DNA of 64,000 bases from Laccaria trichodermophora (Eukaryota; Basidiomycota; Agaricomycetes; Agaricales; Hydnangiaceae). Below are positions 21,783-32,570 of this stretch, piece by piece. The notes beneath the pieces are model-generated. The model did no database searches, was not told where the DNA came from, and worked only from the letters and a program-made list of their open reading frames with translations. The position numbers were made by a program, and so were the translations under genes. The stretch spans positions 2,418,001 through 2,482,000 of the forward strand of contig JACTVC010000002.1 in NCBI GenBank assembly GCA_018417955.1, written 5' to 3'. The first letter of the stretch is position 1. Each line of letters starts with the position of its first letter.

Positions 21783-24700
21783 ATGGAAACCAATGCCTTC
21801 GCCTCCCTTGCAAAATTTAATCTTCCAACTGGGAGTCGCTTACTGCCATCTTCTTGTTGCCCAGACAAGGACCTCGTCCTCTTGATTTCTCGTTTAGGTG
21901 GCGTAGATAGAATGAGTCTCTGGAATTCAAACCAAGGCTCAAAAGTCTGGGAAGCTGATGTTGGCGACGATAACTCCAGTACTCACATACTTGGCCTTTC
22001 CTGGAGTCCTGATGGTAAATAAATTCAATTGGTCGTTGAAAGTCTTGTGATTGTTTGCTTTCTGGACAGCGCAAAGCATAGCAGTCATCCATGACCCTCC
22101 TAGCGTTTCGCTTCGCTCTTTACAAGATGGTCACAATCAACTCTCTTTGCGCCTTGATGTTCCATCAAACTCTCAGAAGCATGCGTGCCGCCTTACTGGA
22201 ATCTGTTGGTTTAGGAAGGAGAAAATTAATAACGATGCCCCTGTAATTCCGGACATTTTCAAGAGGAACGATGTGATAGTGCGCCTCAGTTTTAATGTTT
22301 CTAGTTAAGTTCCCACGTCCCTCAAGACAGGAACAGCGCACTCCATCCTGCGGACCCTTCCACTATTAGACAACTTTCGGGAGGAATCAGAAAAGCTGAC
22401 GTTTGTTTTTTTGGCTTCGTTTCTCGTCGCTGATTAATTCTGAACCCCCCACTTTCAGTGTTACAGACCTTTTTGCTTTCCAAGGCTCGCAAACCCATCC
22501 GAGCCCGAAGCCTTTGCTCCCAGATTTTATTGACAATTGGCCCACACTCTCCCCGGATTTAGCCACAGCGTCCATTAGCTCCCCTTCTCACAACAAGCTG
22601 GAGTCTACGAGAGAAATCCTAGACGAAAAGGATGATTCCAATTTGGATAGCATTCTCTTGGCGACCGACAATCTGGGGCACCTTTATTGTTTTTTGGATG
22701 GCACTTTCCCTCTTGGTGTCATCTCTTTACGCTCAGATGCGTCTTTTGCGTCTATTTTGAAACACCCCCTGCGCCCTACCCTCTTTGGACATATCCAGAC
22801 GTCCTTGGGGAAGACCATTAATACGCAAGTACACTCTCTCATCGTCGACATCCCATCATTCGGCAAAAGAAAGGTTCGAGACCTCGCTATACTATCATCG
22901 ACTGCTCGTGAGCTTGTCTGGTACATTATGAGAGTGGTTAAGGAGATGCGTGCAATTTGGTTCGGGTCGGAAAGTACGAGCGGTGCTCGTGAACTCGGAC
23001 CAAAGTGGGTCCGCGCACTAGAGGCGAAACAAAAGGATCAATTTGGCTGTAAGATATTTCCTTTGCGCCGTTGTAGTGCCTGACTTCCTTCCCCGTAGTA
23101 GAAGAACCGACTACAATATTAGACTTGACTTGCCTTTTAACCACTGGAAGACCCTCTGACTCTTTGTTGGACTTTCTTGCAAGTGGCGAACAGATGAGCG
23201 AGCGGGTATGTTTCGCCATTGCTTTTGGTGTCCCTTCACACGTCTTCTGTTCAGGGTATTCAGAAGTGGGAATCCACGATGACTGAGGCGTTGGTGAAGC
23301 TTCGGGATTTTTCCGAAAAAAAGGTTGCCCCTGCATATCAACGACTTCATCTCGTCTTAGAGGAACTTCAAGGTTGGGCAAAACTGTAAGCAGCGTTCAA
23401 CTTTTTAGACTTGAAGTCGACCCCTTGTTGTAGTTCGCAGTATAGCCTGTTCGAATTACCGTCTGAAGATCTAGATTTTTGTGTGGAATCGGCGAGTAGA
23501 GGTATCGTGGTTGCAAGCTGGCTTGCCGCGGTTTCCCGTCGGGAATTGTCACGCTTTAGGGAGTTTATTTTATGGCTTCGTTTTGGTACGTCTCCCTTGC
23601 GCGAAAATACGCACGTATGTGACTTTCTAGCCAGAAATTAACAACATAAACTCACTGAACGACAATATTTCTCGCCACGACATCCTAGAAGTCAATAACT
23701 ACTTTAAAGCTGGACTGGTTGTAAGCTCGATCGATAAATGGTTCCTAGGTCCTGTGCCGCGCTTCCTTCCAGAAGATTTGGGCATTCCGGAACGTGGCGT
23801 ATCGTCTCTTGCACCTATGATAGAGCGGGCACGTATCGTTGCAACGAGACCATTGGTCTGGCAAGGGGTAGGTCTAATTTCCAGCTAGAAACCCTGAACG
23901 CATTTGATTAATATATCTAGAATGTCACTCATAAAGATCTTGGCCACCTGGACAGGAATCTCGATGCTTTGATACACGACTTAGCTGTACGATGCAGGCG
24001 CATCTTCAGCTGCGCTGCTGGGCAAGCATCTGGCTCCGCCATTGTTTCAGGCGGACATGGGCCGGGGGCAGAGCGGTCGCTGGCCTCAGGAAATGAATGG
24101 AAGTCGAGTTTTTCCATACATGAACGAATCATCATGAACAAGGTAAGCTTTGCATTATTGCGATTTGCCAATGGCTGGGACAACGGCGCCTCAGAGTGGT
24201 GAAATATTGGAGCATTTTGTGGGATCCCTCAGTGGAGGTCACAGCCCTTGTGAGCCCCGAATTTCACGAAGAGAACTCTGCTGACAAATATATTTCAAAA
24301 GTGCTTCTGGTGCAGCTTCGCTTTAGCATCGAGGCATCTGGACTACCTCTCGAAATCGGAGTTGCACTTCTTGAATGCCATCTTCCCGAGGAAGGACAAG
24401 AAGAAAGCCAACCTGATATCGAAATACTAGAAGCCGACTTCTTCGATGAAGAATCCGTTGTAATTGTCTACCGCCTTCAAACGAGGGAAAGTAAGTTGAA
24501 GACTGGTGTATCACTTGTACCTGACATTGATCGAAAACACAGGACCGGCTTTTATAGCGACGCTCGATTACAGTGATATGACCTACCAGAGATTTCCGTG
24601 GGACGGCCACGTAAGGCTTCCCGACCGCGAAGATTTGATGCGGGATGTCCTGAAGAGTTGGAAGGAAGGTCAGGTCAGGCCTCAGTAATCAACACTCTTT

Positions 24701-24922
24701 TCCCGACGTGTTGCTAATTAATTGATTGCGCAGTTGCCGTCAGTGCGGACCCCCATTAAAAGGCGCCGTGCGTTAGCGGGTTGCAAGGATGGTGGTGTGT
24801 CGCTCGCAGTTAATGGCAGAGTGAATCGAAGGGTGGCCTGTGTGCTCGATGCCAGTGGTACAAGGATGGAGTCGTTTGATTTGGAAGGGGACGGAGAGGA
24901 TATGGAAGTTGTGACTGGGTAA
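21783..24922 (+). CDS. APC4: Anaphase-promoting complex subunit 4
   Basis: The multi-exon gene begins METNAFASLAKFNLPTGSR. APC4 is a scaffold of the APC/C ubiquitin ligase that triggers anaphase. The N-terminal WD40-like part shows LVLLISRLGGVDRMSLWN, GSKVWEADV and ILGLSWSPDGQSIAVIHDPP. Next come TDLFAFQGSQTHPSPKPL and the long helical region (DLAILSSTARELVWYI, MRAIWFGSESTSGARELGP). The late part has QGVTHKDLGHLDRNLDALIH and a C-terminal beta-rich region (KYISKVLLVQLRFSIEAS). The tail contains LPSVRTPIKRRRALAG, a basic patch that could be a nuclear signal. Overall order and length fit the family. The exact borders of the middle exons are less certain than the two ends. Confidence 0.87.
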
Positions 24923-25375
24923 TGTTCCGGACCGCCTTTGAACTTAATTTGAGGAGAGGCCTTCTGCACGGAATGAGTATCCGAGCTGCCTAGATCAAAA
25001 ACATGGCTCCATGAGGCCCATCGTACGAGTGATCTGATATTGAAACGATGAACTTGCCGCAACGAGTCACAATGAAAAATGGATTCCGTGGGTCGAACTG
25101 GGTTTAATGGAGATAAACTCCGTCGGAAGCCATTCACGATATCTGGTTATACCAGCTTTCCTTTCAGGCCCAAAGGACTCTTCGAGAAATTTGTCCTGCT
25201 GTCAGCATGAGCGCCGCTGAGCCAAACTCAGGCCAAACTTAAATTGGAGTCCAGCAAAGTCGTCTTTAAGGGCCGCGGACCCTCTCCTCGTGCCCTTACA
25301 TTTAGAGTTCTTTTTTCATGGCATTTTAAATCAACTTTGCACTCTGGCTTGTTGCTTTCAGTGCTCCCTTTATCG
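24923..25375. other. Intergenic region upstream of the bZIP gene
   Basis: This 453-bp stretch lies between two plus-strand genes. Open frames here (for example 24718-25137 on the minus strand) have no recognisable content. It probably holds the bZIP promoter and leader. Confidence 0.45.
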
Positions 25376-26904
25376 ATGCCCAAGTCCAATCCAGCAGCAT
25401 CTCCCTCGACGGTACATCATTTGCAGTCCAAACACGCCTCGGACGAGCCGTCATCCCGTCTCTCCGACGTCGCCCTCAGGAAAAAAAAGAATGCTGACGC
25501 ACAAGCTGCTTTCAGAGCCAGGCGAGCCAACTATATTGCTACCCTGGAAGAGACAGGTAACATTTTCTCCCCAGCTTAGTATTTCAACTATTGACCTACT
25601 GTCTTGTAAAAGTTACAAGCTTGGAATCTGTTGTTCTTCAGTTGCAGGATTCCTGTCGGGAGTCTCGCCATGAAACTCAAGAATTGAGACAAGAAAATGC
25701 TCGTCTGCGTCAAGAATTTCGGGATCGCGAAAAAGTCTGGAGGACACTCTGGCAGTCCAGAAAAGCAGACCAGGGTGTTGGATCCGACGACGTGCCCCCG
25801 TTGCCACCACCATCTATCGCTTCTCACCTCCAAACAAGTAACATGAATCCACATATAGGATCTACTCAGATTCATCAATATGCTGATGATGATATTGCCT
25901 TCAGAGCTAACGAGTCGCCCGCGTGCCAGGTTCCTTTTCCTGGCGCTTCTGCTAATCACAGCTTCCCTGCGCCTCCTCTTCCCTATGCTGAGCCAGACCA
26001 TGCGGGTGATGGAGCATCTCTAAACCACCGTCCTTCGAAGTATGACACGTATCCCTATCCCATGGCAGCATCTGGCAGAGATGGACGCTGGCATCTCCAT
26101 GCTAGTCTTCACCAAACTGGATCTGGGGGAGACCAGTCACCAACGCTAACAACCTCTGAGCCTTTTTCTAGTCGATTTTCCGGAGACGAGCAGAAAGCTG
26201 CATTGAACTCAGCTCTAGACACTGCACCGTACGCCTTTCCTAACGGTGAACGATATGGACTTAACGTGGGTGACAGCATGCCCAACAGCAGATCGATGTC
26301 GCCAATGTCGTCAACACCGGGTTCATCTTCATCGACCCTGGCGCCGCCTTTCCAATTTACTTTCCCCGATACGGCTCTCGGACAAGAACGTCCCGATTTT
26401 GATTACCGCCGTCACTCACTTCCCCATGGTACTGAGGTCACCCTGCATGGAGGCACCGCTGACATCTCCCTCGCCGGGCCCGCCGCCGATGCTGTACGCT
26501 ATAGAGTCGGTTCGCGCAGATTCGTCGCCAGTGGCGATGACCGTCAGCTTCTACCTAGTCTTCGACCTCTCTCAGGTAGTGAAACTGGATCTCAGCATGA
26601 TAAGGCTAGCAGTGACGGTGATTCAACCCCGTATATCAACGGGCGACGGCGTGCTAGGCGTGACACACTTCCCTCTCGATCTCCTTCGCCCGCCGGCCCT
26701 GCACCACTTTCTTGTACAGTCGCCGTGATAAAAGCGCAGGCATTCGGTGCACTACGCCGAACTCGCGCGCGGACTAAAAAATCGTCAGAGGGCGCTGCAA
26801 AAGTTGCTATGGATGTCTTAGAGGCTCGGGGTATTGGAATTGGAGTCTCTCCTGGTGGAAAACGTCAACGAATCGAAGATGACAATTCCTTACTGGAGTC
26901 ATAA
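25376..26904 (+). CDS. bZIP transcription factor
   Basis: Two exons (25376-25556 and 25613-26904) encode about 490 residues. The basic region LRKKKNADAQAAFRARRANY carries the N-x-x-A-x-x-x-F/C-R contact pattern (NADAQAAFR), followed by a leucine-type zipper (IATLEETVTSLESVVLQLQD and ELRQENARLRQEF). The intron falls inside the zipper. The rest is low-complexity, rich in Ser, Pro and Gly. A C-terminal block (SCTVAVIKAQAFGALRRTRA and AAKVAMDVLEARGIGIGV) looks ordered and may be a conserved regulatory or interaction element. It should bind DNA as a dimer in the nucleus. Target genes cannot be told from sequence. The start at 25376 gives MPKSNPAASPST; an earlier in-frame start has no support. Confidence 0.88.
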
Positions 26905-27382
26905 GGTTCATGCGCTAGACGTTGGACTTTCGTCTTAAATTTGAGAGGACTTTCATGCTGAAAATACCACATCTGTTTTTTATACCTTTTGTATGTATCC
27001 CGCCGACTGTACCATAATCTCTTGTCTTGTTTTGTCGTTATTTTGTGTATATAGTATCACCCCAATGTATATAACCGCCATGTAGTTCAGTAATGTAATT
27101 CTCGATCGTTTTTGAGGTCTGATGAATCGTGCACCCACCACCTAAACGATAGAAAACTCCATTGAGCTTCGAAACATCCGTATGACCCATGAAATTTGGG
27201 ATGCGTGAGACCCAATCTTCGCATCGATGCAAGGTCTTGTACTTAACGCGATTTTGGAAGATCATTACAGGCCAGTCATTCCTGCAGCAATTTTAATTGA
27301 CTTTTGGCACCGCTACGTCCCATGGGCCTCGAATTATACTGAGAATCATCAGCAAGATATGCGACCTCTTTCACGTAAACAC
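26905..27382. other. Convergent 3' flanks, bZIP and GPI2
   Basis: This 478-bp stretch lies between two convergent genes. Only short unsupported open frames occur in it. No RNA or repeat is visible. Confidence 0.5.
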
Positions 27383-28427
27383 CTACTTTTTGTACTTCTG
27401 GGCCCAGATTAGGATGATAGGAGCTATGAGGGTAATAAAGGATAACGTGAAGAGACCCAGCCACATCACTGTTTGTGACAGAGAGGCGAGCAAATACACT
27501 GCTGAAGCGGCCATGAACATTGTTAAAGAAAGCCAGACAGCTACCAGTGACGTCTACATTTTCAAATCAGCTCACGAGCCGAAGAAAAATAGATCAAGAA
27601 GAACCTGTAGTCTTTGTCTGAGCATGGGGAACAGTGCGAACGCTTGGACCGAGAAAAGGGCAAGTGCAAACACTGCAACATCGGTACAGAGACGTGACGC
27701 CAAGACTACCGATGCAGAGACAGCAGCATTCGTTGATAACACGGAGGTCAACCTAGGGAGTTTAATCTCCAGCTGGCCGTATGAGTAAGGGAGGGCATCC
27801 CTCACCGATCACGGATCTGCCCGCCCGATTTCGAGGCAGTGTAGTCGGCTAGAAGGGCGTTCAGGACGAAGAGAATGGCAGCGAGTGCCCAAATCGAGTC
27901 GGAAGATGTAGCTGCACTAAGAGTCCTTAAAACCGGTGAAAGGGACATCAGCGCAAGAAACATCATTATAGACGATTTTAGAGCTTTCAAATCTAGTAAA
28001 AAGTGTCAATCAAATCTCTTGATGGAAAATTTGACGCACGATTAGCATTGCGTTCGGAGCTGGGCTCTGCAGAGTCGAGCACGTTCCAAGTGAAATACCC
28101 CGCGAGGAAACAACCAACAGATATGTATACCAACGTTCGAGGATCCAGTTGATTCTCCTTCAATCGAATAAATACCGCTAAGAAAAAGTAGATGGTAGAG
28201 AGATGCTGGGTAACAGCGCATGAGGCGTGAACAAGACTCCAATATGAATACGGTTCAAGGTTGGCTGGTAGAACGTGATTCAATACGTTCAGAAAGAAAT
28301 AGGGTATATGGAACTCACGATTCCGTTGCAAAGACACGAGGAACAGCTTTGGCGGTATGTGGTTATCAGAGAAAGGTTGCGTTTTCCACAGAACCCTGCT
28401 CCATGGCTCCGGTCGAGCCTCTTTCAT
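27383..28427 (-). CDS. GPI2: GPI-GlcNAc transferase subunit GPI2 (PIG-C)
   Basis: The gene starts at 28427 with MKEARPEPWSRVLWKTQPF and ends at 27383, in five exons. GPI2/PIG-C is a multispan ER subunit of the enzyme that adds GlcNAc to phosphatidylinositol, the first step of GPI-anchor synthesis. Family signatures are WSRVLWKTQPFSDNHIP, SLQRNPNLEPYSYW, AVTQHLSTIYFFLAVFIRL, LDPRTLVYISVGCFLAGY, LKSSIMMFLALMSLSPVL, SDSIWALAAILFVLNALLAD, STNAAVSASVVLASRL and the end ILIWAQKYKK. About eight hydrophobic spans fit the family. Splicing removes four introns; each junction restores the family pattern. It lies just downstream of the SVIP-like gene on the same strand. Two GPI-anchored-type proteins occur elsewhere in the window, but no direct link is implied. 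Confidence 0.93.
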
Positions 28428-28746
28428 TGTCAATTCAATGATGCCCTGATGATAACTTATCGATATTAACACGGGACGACGACCAGGGCCGCAAATGAAG
28501 CCTTGGCAGGCAGTGGCAGCTTGGTGAAAGGCAGCAAGGACGCGGAAAAGTGCGAGATAGCGCCGAGCATCACTCAGTGTTGGTGGAATTGAAGTTGAAG
28601 TCTTTTGATCACCGTTGGTCCACCTTTTGGTACATATGCAGATTGCCAGGTACTTATTCGTAGTTATATTGAAAATATTGCTATAGTAAAGAACCAGAAT
28701 GGGTATGAGAAGGCCAACTTCCCGAGTGGACAGGGACTCCCCCACT
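28428..28746. other. Intergenic region between GPI2 and the SVIP-like gene
   Basis: This 319-bp stretch lies between two minus-strand genes and must hold the GPI2 promoter. I see no other feature. Confidence 0.45.
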
Positions 28747-29134
28747 TCAATCCCACTGGCAGGGAGTGCATTGCCGTTACTCATCTTTTAAAACTTGCAA
28801 CAGACAAAGGCTTACCACAAGGCGCTCCTCCTCCCGACCTTGAGGCGCTTGCTTCGAGCTTTGTTTCGCAACCTTGGCCGCAAGCTGGCCCTGGTTCGGG
28901 TTTGAAGGATTTACGCCTCTTCTTTCTGCCTACGGGAACGTACTTGAGAGCTCAATGATGGGGAAGACCGATGCTGCCACAAACCGCTTTTAGTCGACGT
29001 TCAGCTGCCTCAGCGGCAGCAACGCGAGGATTGAGAGCCGCAGAAGAAGCAGGATGGGTGTGGTAGTCGGATACTGGGCCGAGGACAGTATGTCCTCCAG
29101 AGTGAGCGGCCGACTTGGAGCAAAATGAGCCCAT
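28747..29134 (-). CDS. SVIP-like microprotein (candidate Cdc48/p97 cofactor)
   Basis: Three exons on the minus strand (29134-28985, 28890-28816, 28755-28747) encode 77 residues. The protein begins MGSFCSK: Gly2 with Ser6 fits N-myristoylation and Cys5 could be palmitoylated. The stretch RVAAAEAAERR matches the VCP-interacting motif R-x5-A-A-x2-R exactly. Mammalian SVIP has the same layout: a myristoylated, Cys-containing start followed by this motif. After it come a basic helix (LKAGQLAAKVAKQSSKQ) and the ending EEERLVWD. The last coding exon holds only Trp, Asp and stop (9 nt). Cdc48/p97 binding and an ER or vacuole membrane location are inference. Splice borders are canonical (gtttgt...accag and gtaagc...gccag). 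Confidence 0.75.
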
Positions 29135-29370
29135 ACTTTCTATGTACAGATTGTAATAATAACGATATCTGTGACAACTGCAAAGTATCCTCGTTCCAAT
29201 CATCTAACAAAGACACTCATTTGCTCATCGATCATTTAGTACAGGCGCATACCCTCTCCCTGCAGTCAAGCCAAAGTGGTCAAGACCTATCTCGTCGGGC
29301 TGTCTACGAGGCGCCCATACCTTTATGCAAGTCAAAGTCAGCAATGCGGCAAACTTAATCAAGTGTTGGA

Positions 29371-29975
29371 TCAACTGACCTCCCACCACCGCCGCTGAGC
29401 ATGATTCCATGGGAGAACAGGAGTTAAACCTGCCTTCATCATGCGGCTCTTTACTCCTGCGCCGAGTAGAAGGCCGAAAACGGTGAGCAGGAATAGTGTC
29501 ACAACCAATTGGTCTCGAGGGGAGTCGCGTTCTGTCATGTATACGTTCAGTCCGCCATGTCCATGATTAAAAGGAACCTGCCACTAACGGAAACACCTCG
29601 CTTCCACATCACCCTCTTTTCCAGTCGCGGTGTCCGGGTTGGTGTCGCCCAAAGTGGCTCCAGCACAGATGGGTAAGTTTTGGTTCAAGCACCATTGCTT
29701 TGTGCAGGATAAACAGGGTTGAGAGGGATTATCTGGAACATTAAGGTGCACTATAGCATAAGTGGACCCAAAACATATGCCTGTGACTTTTGTCAGATAT
29801 CTGCCCATGTTTTGCTGGGTGAGAGGGCACATTTGCAGAAATTGGTTGCCTCCCATTTGTTCAGGCTGCAGGATGCCAAGACCTTGAAACTATTGAGGGT
29901 GGTTATAACAAAAAAGATGGGAGAACTTACGAGCAATGATATAAAGAAAAACAAGGTGCCGAAATGGCGAGGCAT
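29371..29975 (-). CDS. Small Cys-rich single-pass membrane protein, unknown role
   Basis: The gene opens at 29975 with a signal-peptide-like start (MPRHFGTLFFFISLL). An intron of about 42 nt (gtaagt...aatag) leads into PEQMGGNQFLQMCPLTQQN. The lumenal part carries a Cys pattern, CLSCTKQWCLNQNLPIC, and a conserved-looking stretch TATGKEGDVEARCFQRDSP, the latter restored by splicing out an intron beginning gttagtgg. A membrane span follows (LVVTLFLLTVFGLLLGAGV), then a short basic tail. The layout suggests a type I membrane protein of the secretory pathway. The family seems conserved in basidiomycetes but I know no function. The C-terminal end (stop at 29371) and part of the middle are less certain and could contain another intron. 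Confidence 0.65.
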
Positions 29976-30149
29976 CGAGCAATATGCGAGTGAGTTTTTA
30001 TAGAACCATATGTAATATGTATATCGAGAGAGAAATATGGATCAACAAATGACTTTGTCAATTTGACAGCATCGTCCACTCCTCTCTCTCTCTCGTACAT
30101 CCGCCAAGGCCATCCTGGGAGTACTTTCGCTGGAAATTAACAACCAATT

Positions 30150-31732
30150 ATGTCCGCAGAGTTTGACGACGTCCTCACAAATCAACCTGTGGTTATCGAC
30201 AATGTTCGTGTCCATTCCCAACTTTGCTTGTACATCACCAACCTGACTCTGTCATTCTCGTAGGGTTCTGGAACAATAAAGGCTGGTTTTGCTGGACAAG
30301 ATCATCCAAAATGCTTCTTCCCGTCTTTGTGCGTCCTCACGGTTAGGCCTCTTTTCTGACGTTTGCCTCCTCTCCTTACAATTCGCCACACTGCTTAGTG
30401 TTGGTAGACCAAAACACATACGCGTCATGGCAGGAGCTCTTGAAGGTGACGTTTTCATAGGGAGACGTGCCCAGGAATTCCGAGGGCTGCTTAAAATAAA
30501 GTACCCAATGGAACATGGAATCGTAACAGATTGGGATGATATGGAGCGCATATGGAGTTGGGTGTATGCTGAAGAGCTTGGAACCCTCAGCGAAGAGGTG
30601 AGATGACCTGAAGTTTCGGCCGAAGCAATCATTTTGACGTCGTAAAGCATCCCGTCTTGTTAACGGAAGCACCTTTAAATCCTCGAAGTAACAGGGACGT
30701 TGCGGCCCAAATATTCTTCGATACCTTCAACGTACCAGCTTTGTTCACCTCTGTACAGGCTGTCTTGTCATTGTGAGTAGTTTACTATCAGCCGACAGTC
30801 GCACTCAAGGACAAATCGATAGGTATTCATCAGGACGGACAACCGGAATCGTGCTCGATTCTGGCGATGGTGTCACACATGCTGTACCGGTATTTGAAGG
30901 CTTCTCCATGCCACACGCTATTCGCCGCGTAGATGTGGCGGGAAGGTCGGTTTGCTTTTCTGGGTTCATGCTTATTGTCGTTCAAAAATGCACGCTACAG
31001 GGACGTAACTGATCACCTTCAACTCCTCCTCAGGAAATCGGGCCACCATTTACATACTACAGCGGAGCGTGAAGTTGTTCGAACCATCAAAGAAAAGTGC
31101 TGTTATGTCGCTCTTAACCCAGGAAAGGAAGAAAAGGATGCTTTGGGTCGATTGGAAGAATTTAGGCTTCCAGATGGTAATGTTGTTCAGGTAGGAGACT
31201 AGTGGCCGTCACAGTTGGCGACCTCTCACTTTTTCTTCTTCTACCAGCTTGGTCCGGAGCGTTTCCGCGCTCCTGAAATTTTATTCAATCCCGAGCTCAT
31301 TGGTCAAGAGTATGCTGGGGTACATCAAGTCGTTGTAGATTCAATCAACCGTGTAGATTTGGACCTCCGGAAAAGCTTGTTTTCGAACATTGTTCTCAGC
31401 GGCGGTAGCACTTTGTGCAAAGGCAAGTGCCATGACCAGCTGAAAATGGCTTTGCTCATTGTTGGCCGTAGGTTTCGGCGATAGGCTGTTAAATGAAGTT
31501 AAGAAATTGGCGTTGAAAGACGTCAAAATCAAGATTTACGCGCCCCCTGAGCGCAAGTACTCGACGTGGATTGGTGGCTCAATCTTGGCTGGTTTGAGTA
31601 CTTTCAAGAAGGTGACCTTTTTTATCACTTTACCAGTTACTACTACGCCTAAAACCACCGAATTAGATGTGGGTGTCCGCCGAGGAATATCAAGAAGACC
31701 CAGATATCATCCATAAAAAGTCTGGCTTCTGA
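30150..31732 (+). CDS. ARP1: Actin-related protein 1 (centractin, dynactin filament)
   Basis: The gene starts at 30150 ([20 protein letters not shown]) and ends DIIHKKSGF at 31732, in about seven exons. Arp1 forms the short actin-like filament of dynactin, the dynein cofactor for nuclear migration and retrograde vesicle transport along microtubules. Actin-fold elements are [20 protein letters not shown] (phosphate 1), [34 protein letters not shown] (phosphate 2), [16 protein letters not shown] (adenosine site) and [16 protein letters not shown]. Details such as [20 protein letters not shown] and ERKYSTW separate it from conventional actin, which has longer identical blocks. Length, about 380 residues, is typical of the family. 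Confidence 0.95.
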
Positions 31733-31920
31733 CAGTATTATTCGCTGATCATTTCAGTTTAACCACTCCTGATACCAAGATACCCATATGACTCTCAAAC
31801 TAGATACTTCATCTCGAAATCAGCATCTCAAATTGGCATGTTCATGGGATTTTGGCATATATAAAGTGATGAGAAAAACATGCAAGTCCTGAACAAAATA
31901 AGGAGACAGACGCCCAACGT

Positions 31921-32570
31921 TTATTTGCTCTTCTTGGGGGGCTCCGCCGCCTTGACCTTTTTCGTGCCGCGGAACTTTGTGGAAAAAGTCAGAACCGCAT
32001 AATGAACCGAAAGATAGAAAATCACCTTCTTCGCGCGGTTCTTCCGTTCTTTCCGCAGCTTGCGGGAGGGTTTCTCTACCTTGGAGGCTAAGCCAGACTT
32101 GATAATGGATCTACTGAGAAGACAGAAAAAGCCACAATACATATATAACTCACCCTGACCAAGCGGTACTTGGGCTCAAATTTTTTCTGCGATGCCTCAT
32201 CATCGTAAATCAGAGCAAAACCTGTGCTCCTTCCACCACCAAAATGTGTTCGAAGACCGAAAGTGACGACGCGTTCCTTGTTCGTTTTGTACAACGCAGC
32301 GAGCTTTTCAGAAAGATCGGCTCTAGATACATTCGGGCGCGAAGGATGGAGGACGTCCACAACGAATTGACGACGGGCCAAAAGACGGTTCGTGATGAAT
32401 TTACGCGTGCGCAAGGTGATGGGTGCTGAGTTGTCGGCCTACGAACACAAATCCAATTAATAAATAGTTCATTCGTATGGATAGACAGAGTCCTGATAGG
32501 CTTGCAAGATAATTTCGCGACAGAGGTCGAACTCGATGTTACATGACTTTCATATTGCGACACTCACCAT
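31921..32570 (-). CDS. RPS24: 40S ribosomal protein eS24
   Basis: The minus-strand gene begins with a lone ATG exon (32570-32568) directly followed by an intron (gtgagtgtcg). The next exon starts [20 protein letters not shown]. Further family sequence is [40 protein letters not shown] and [20 protein letters not shown]; the basic C-terminus carries [13 protein letters not shown] and ends EPPKKSK. eS24 is a small-subunit protein required for pre-18S rRNA processing. The first intron is about 128 nt, more than twice the local norm, as is common in fungal ribosomal-protein genes. I looked for snoRNA C/D boxes in it and saw no convincing pair. A one-codon first exon is also frequent for this gene in fungi. 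Confidence 0.95.

Noticed and set aside
22938..23381. 147-codon minus-strand open frame in APC4
   Set aside because: It lies antisense to APC4 exons and has no conserved content.
24718..25137. 139-codon minus-strand open frame
   Set aside because: It overlaps the last APC4 exon antisense and looks like a shadow of it.
26246..26728. 160-codon open frame inside the bZIP gene
   Set aside because: It is an out-of-frame shadow of the Ser/Pro-rich bZIP coding sequence.
28605..28958. 117-codon plus-strand open frame
   Set aside because: It is antisense to the SVIP-like exon and intron; no domain and no start context.
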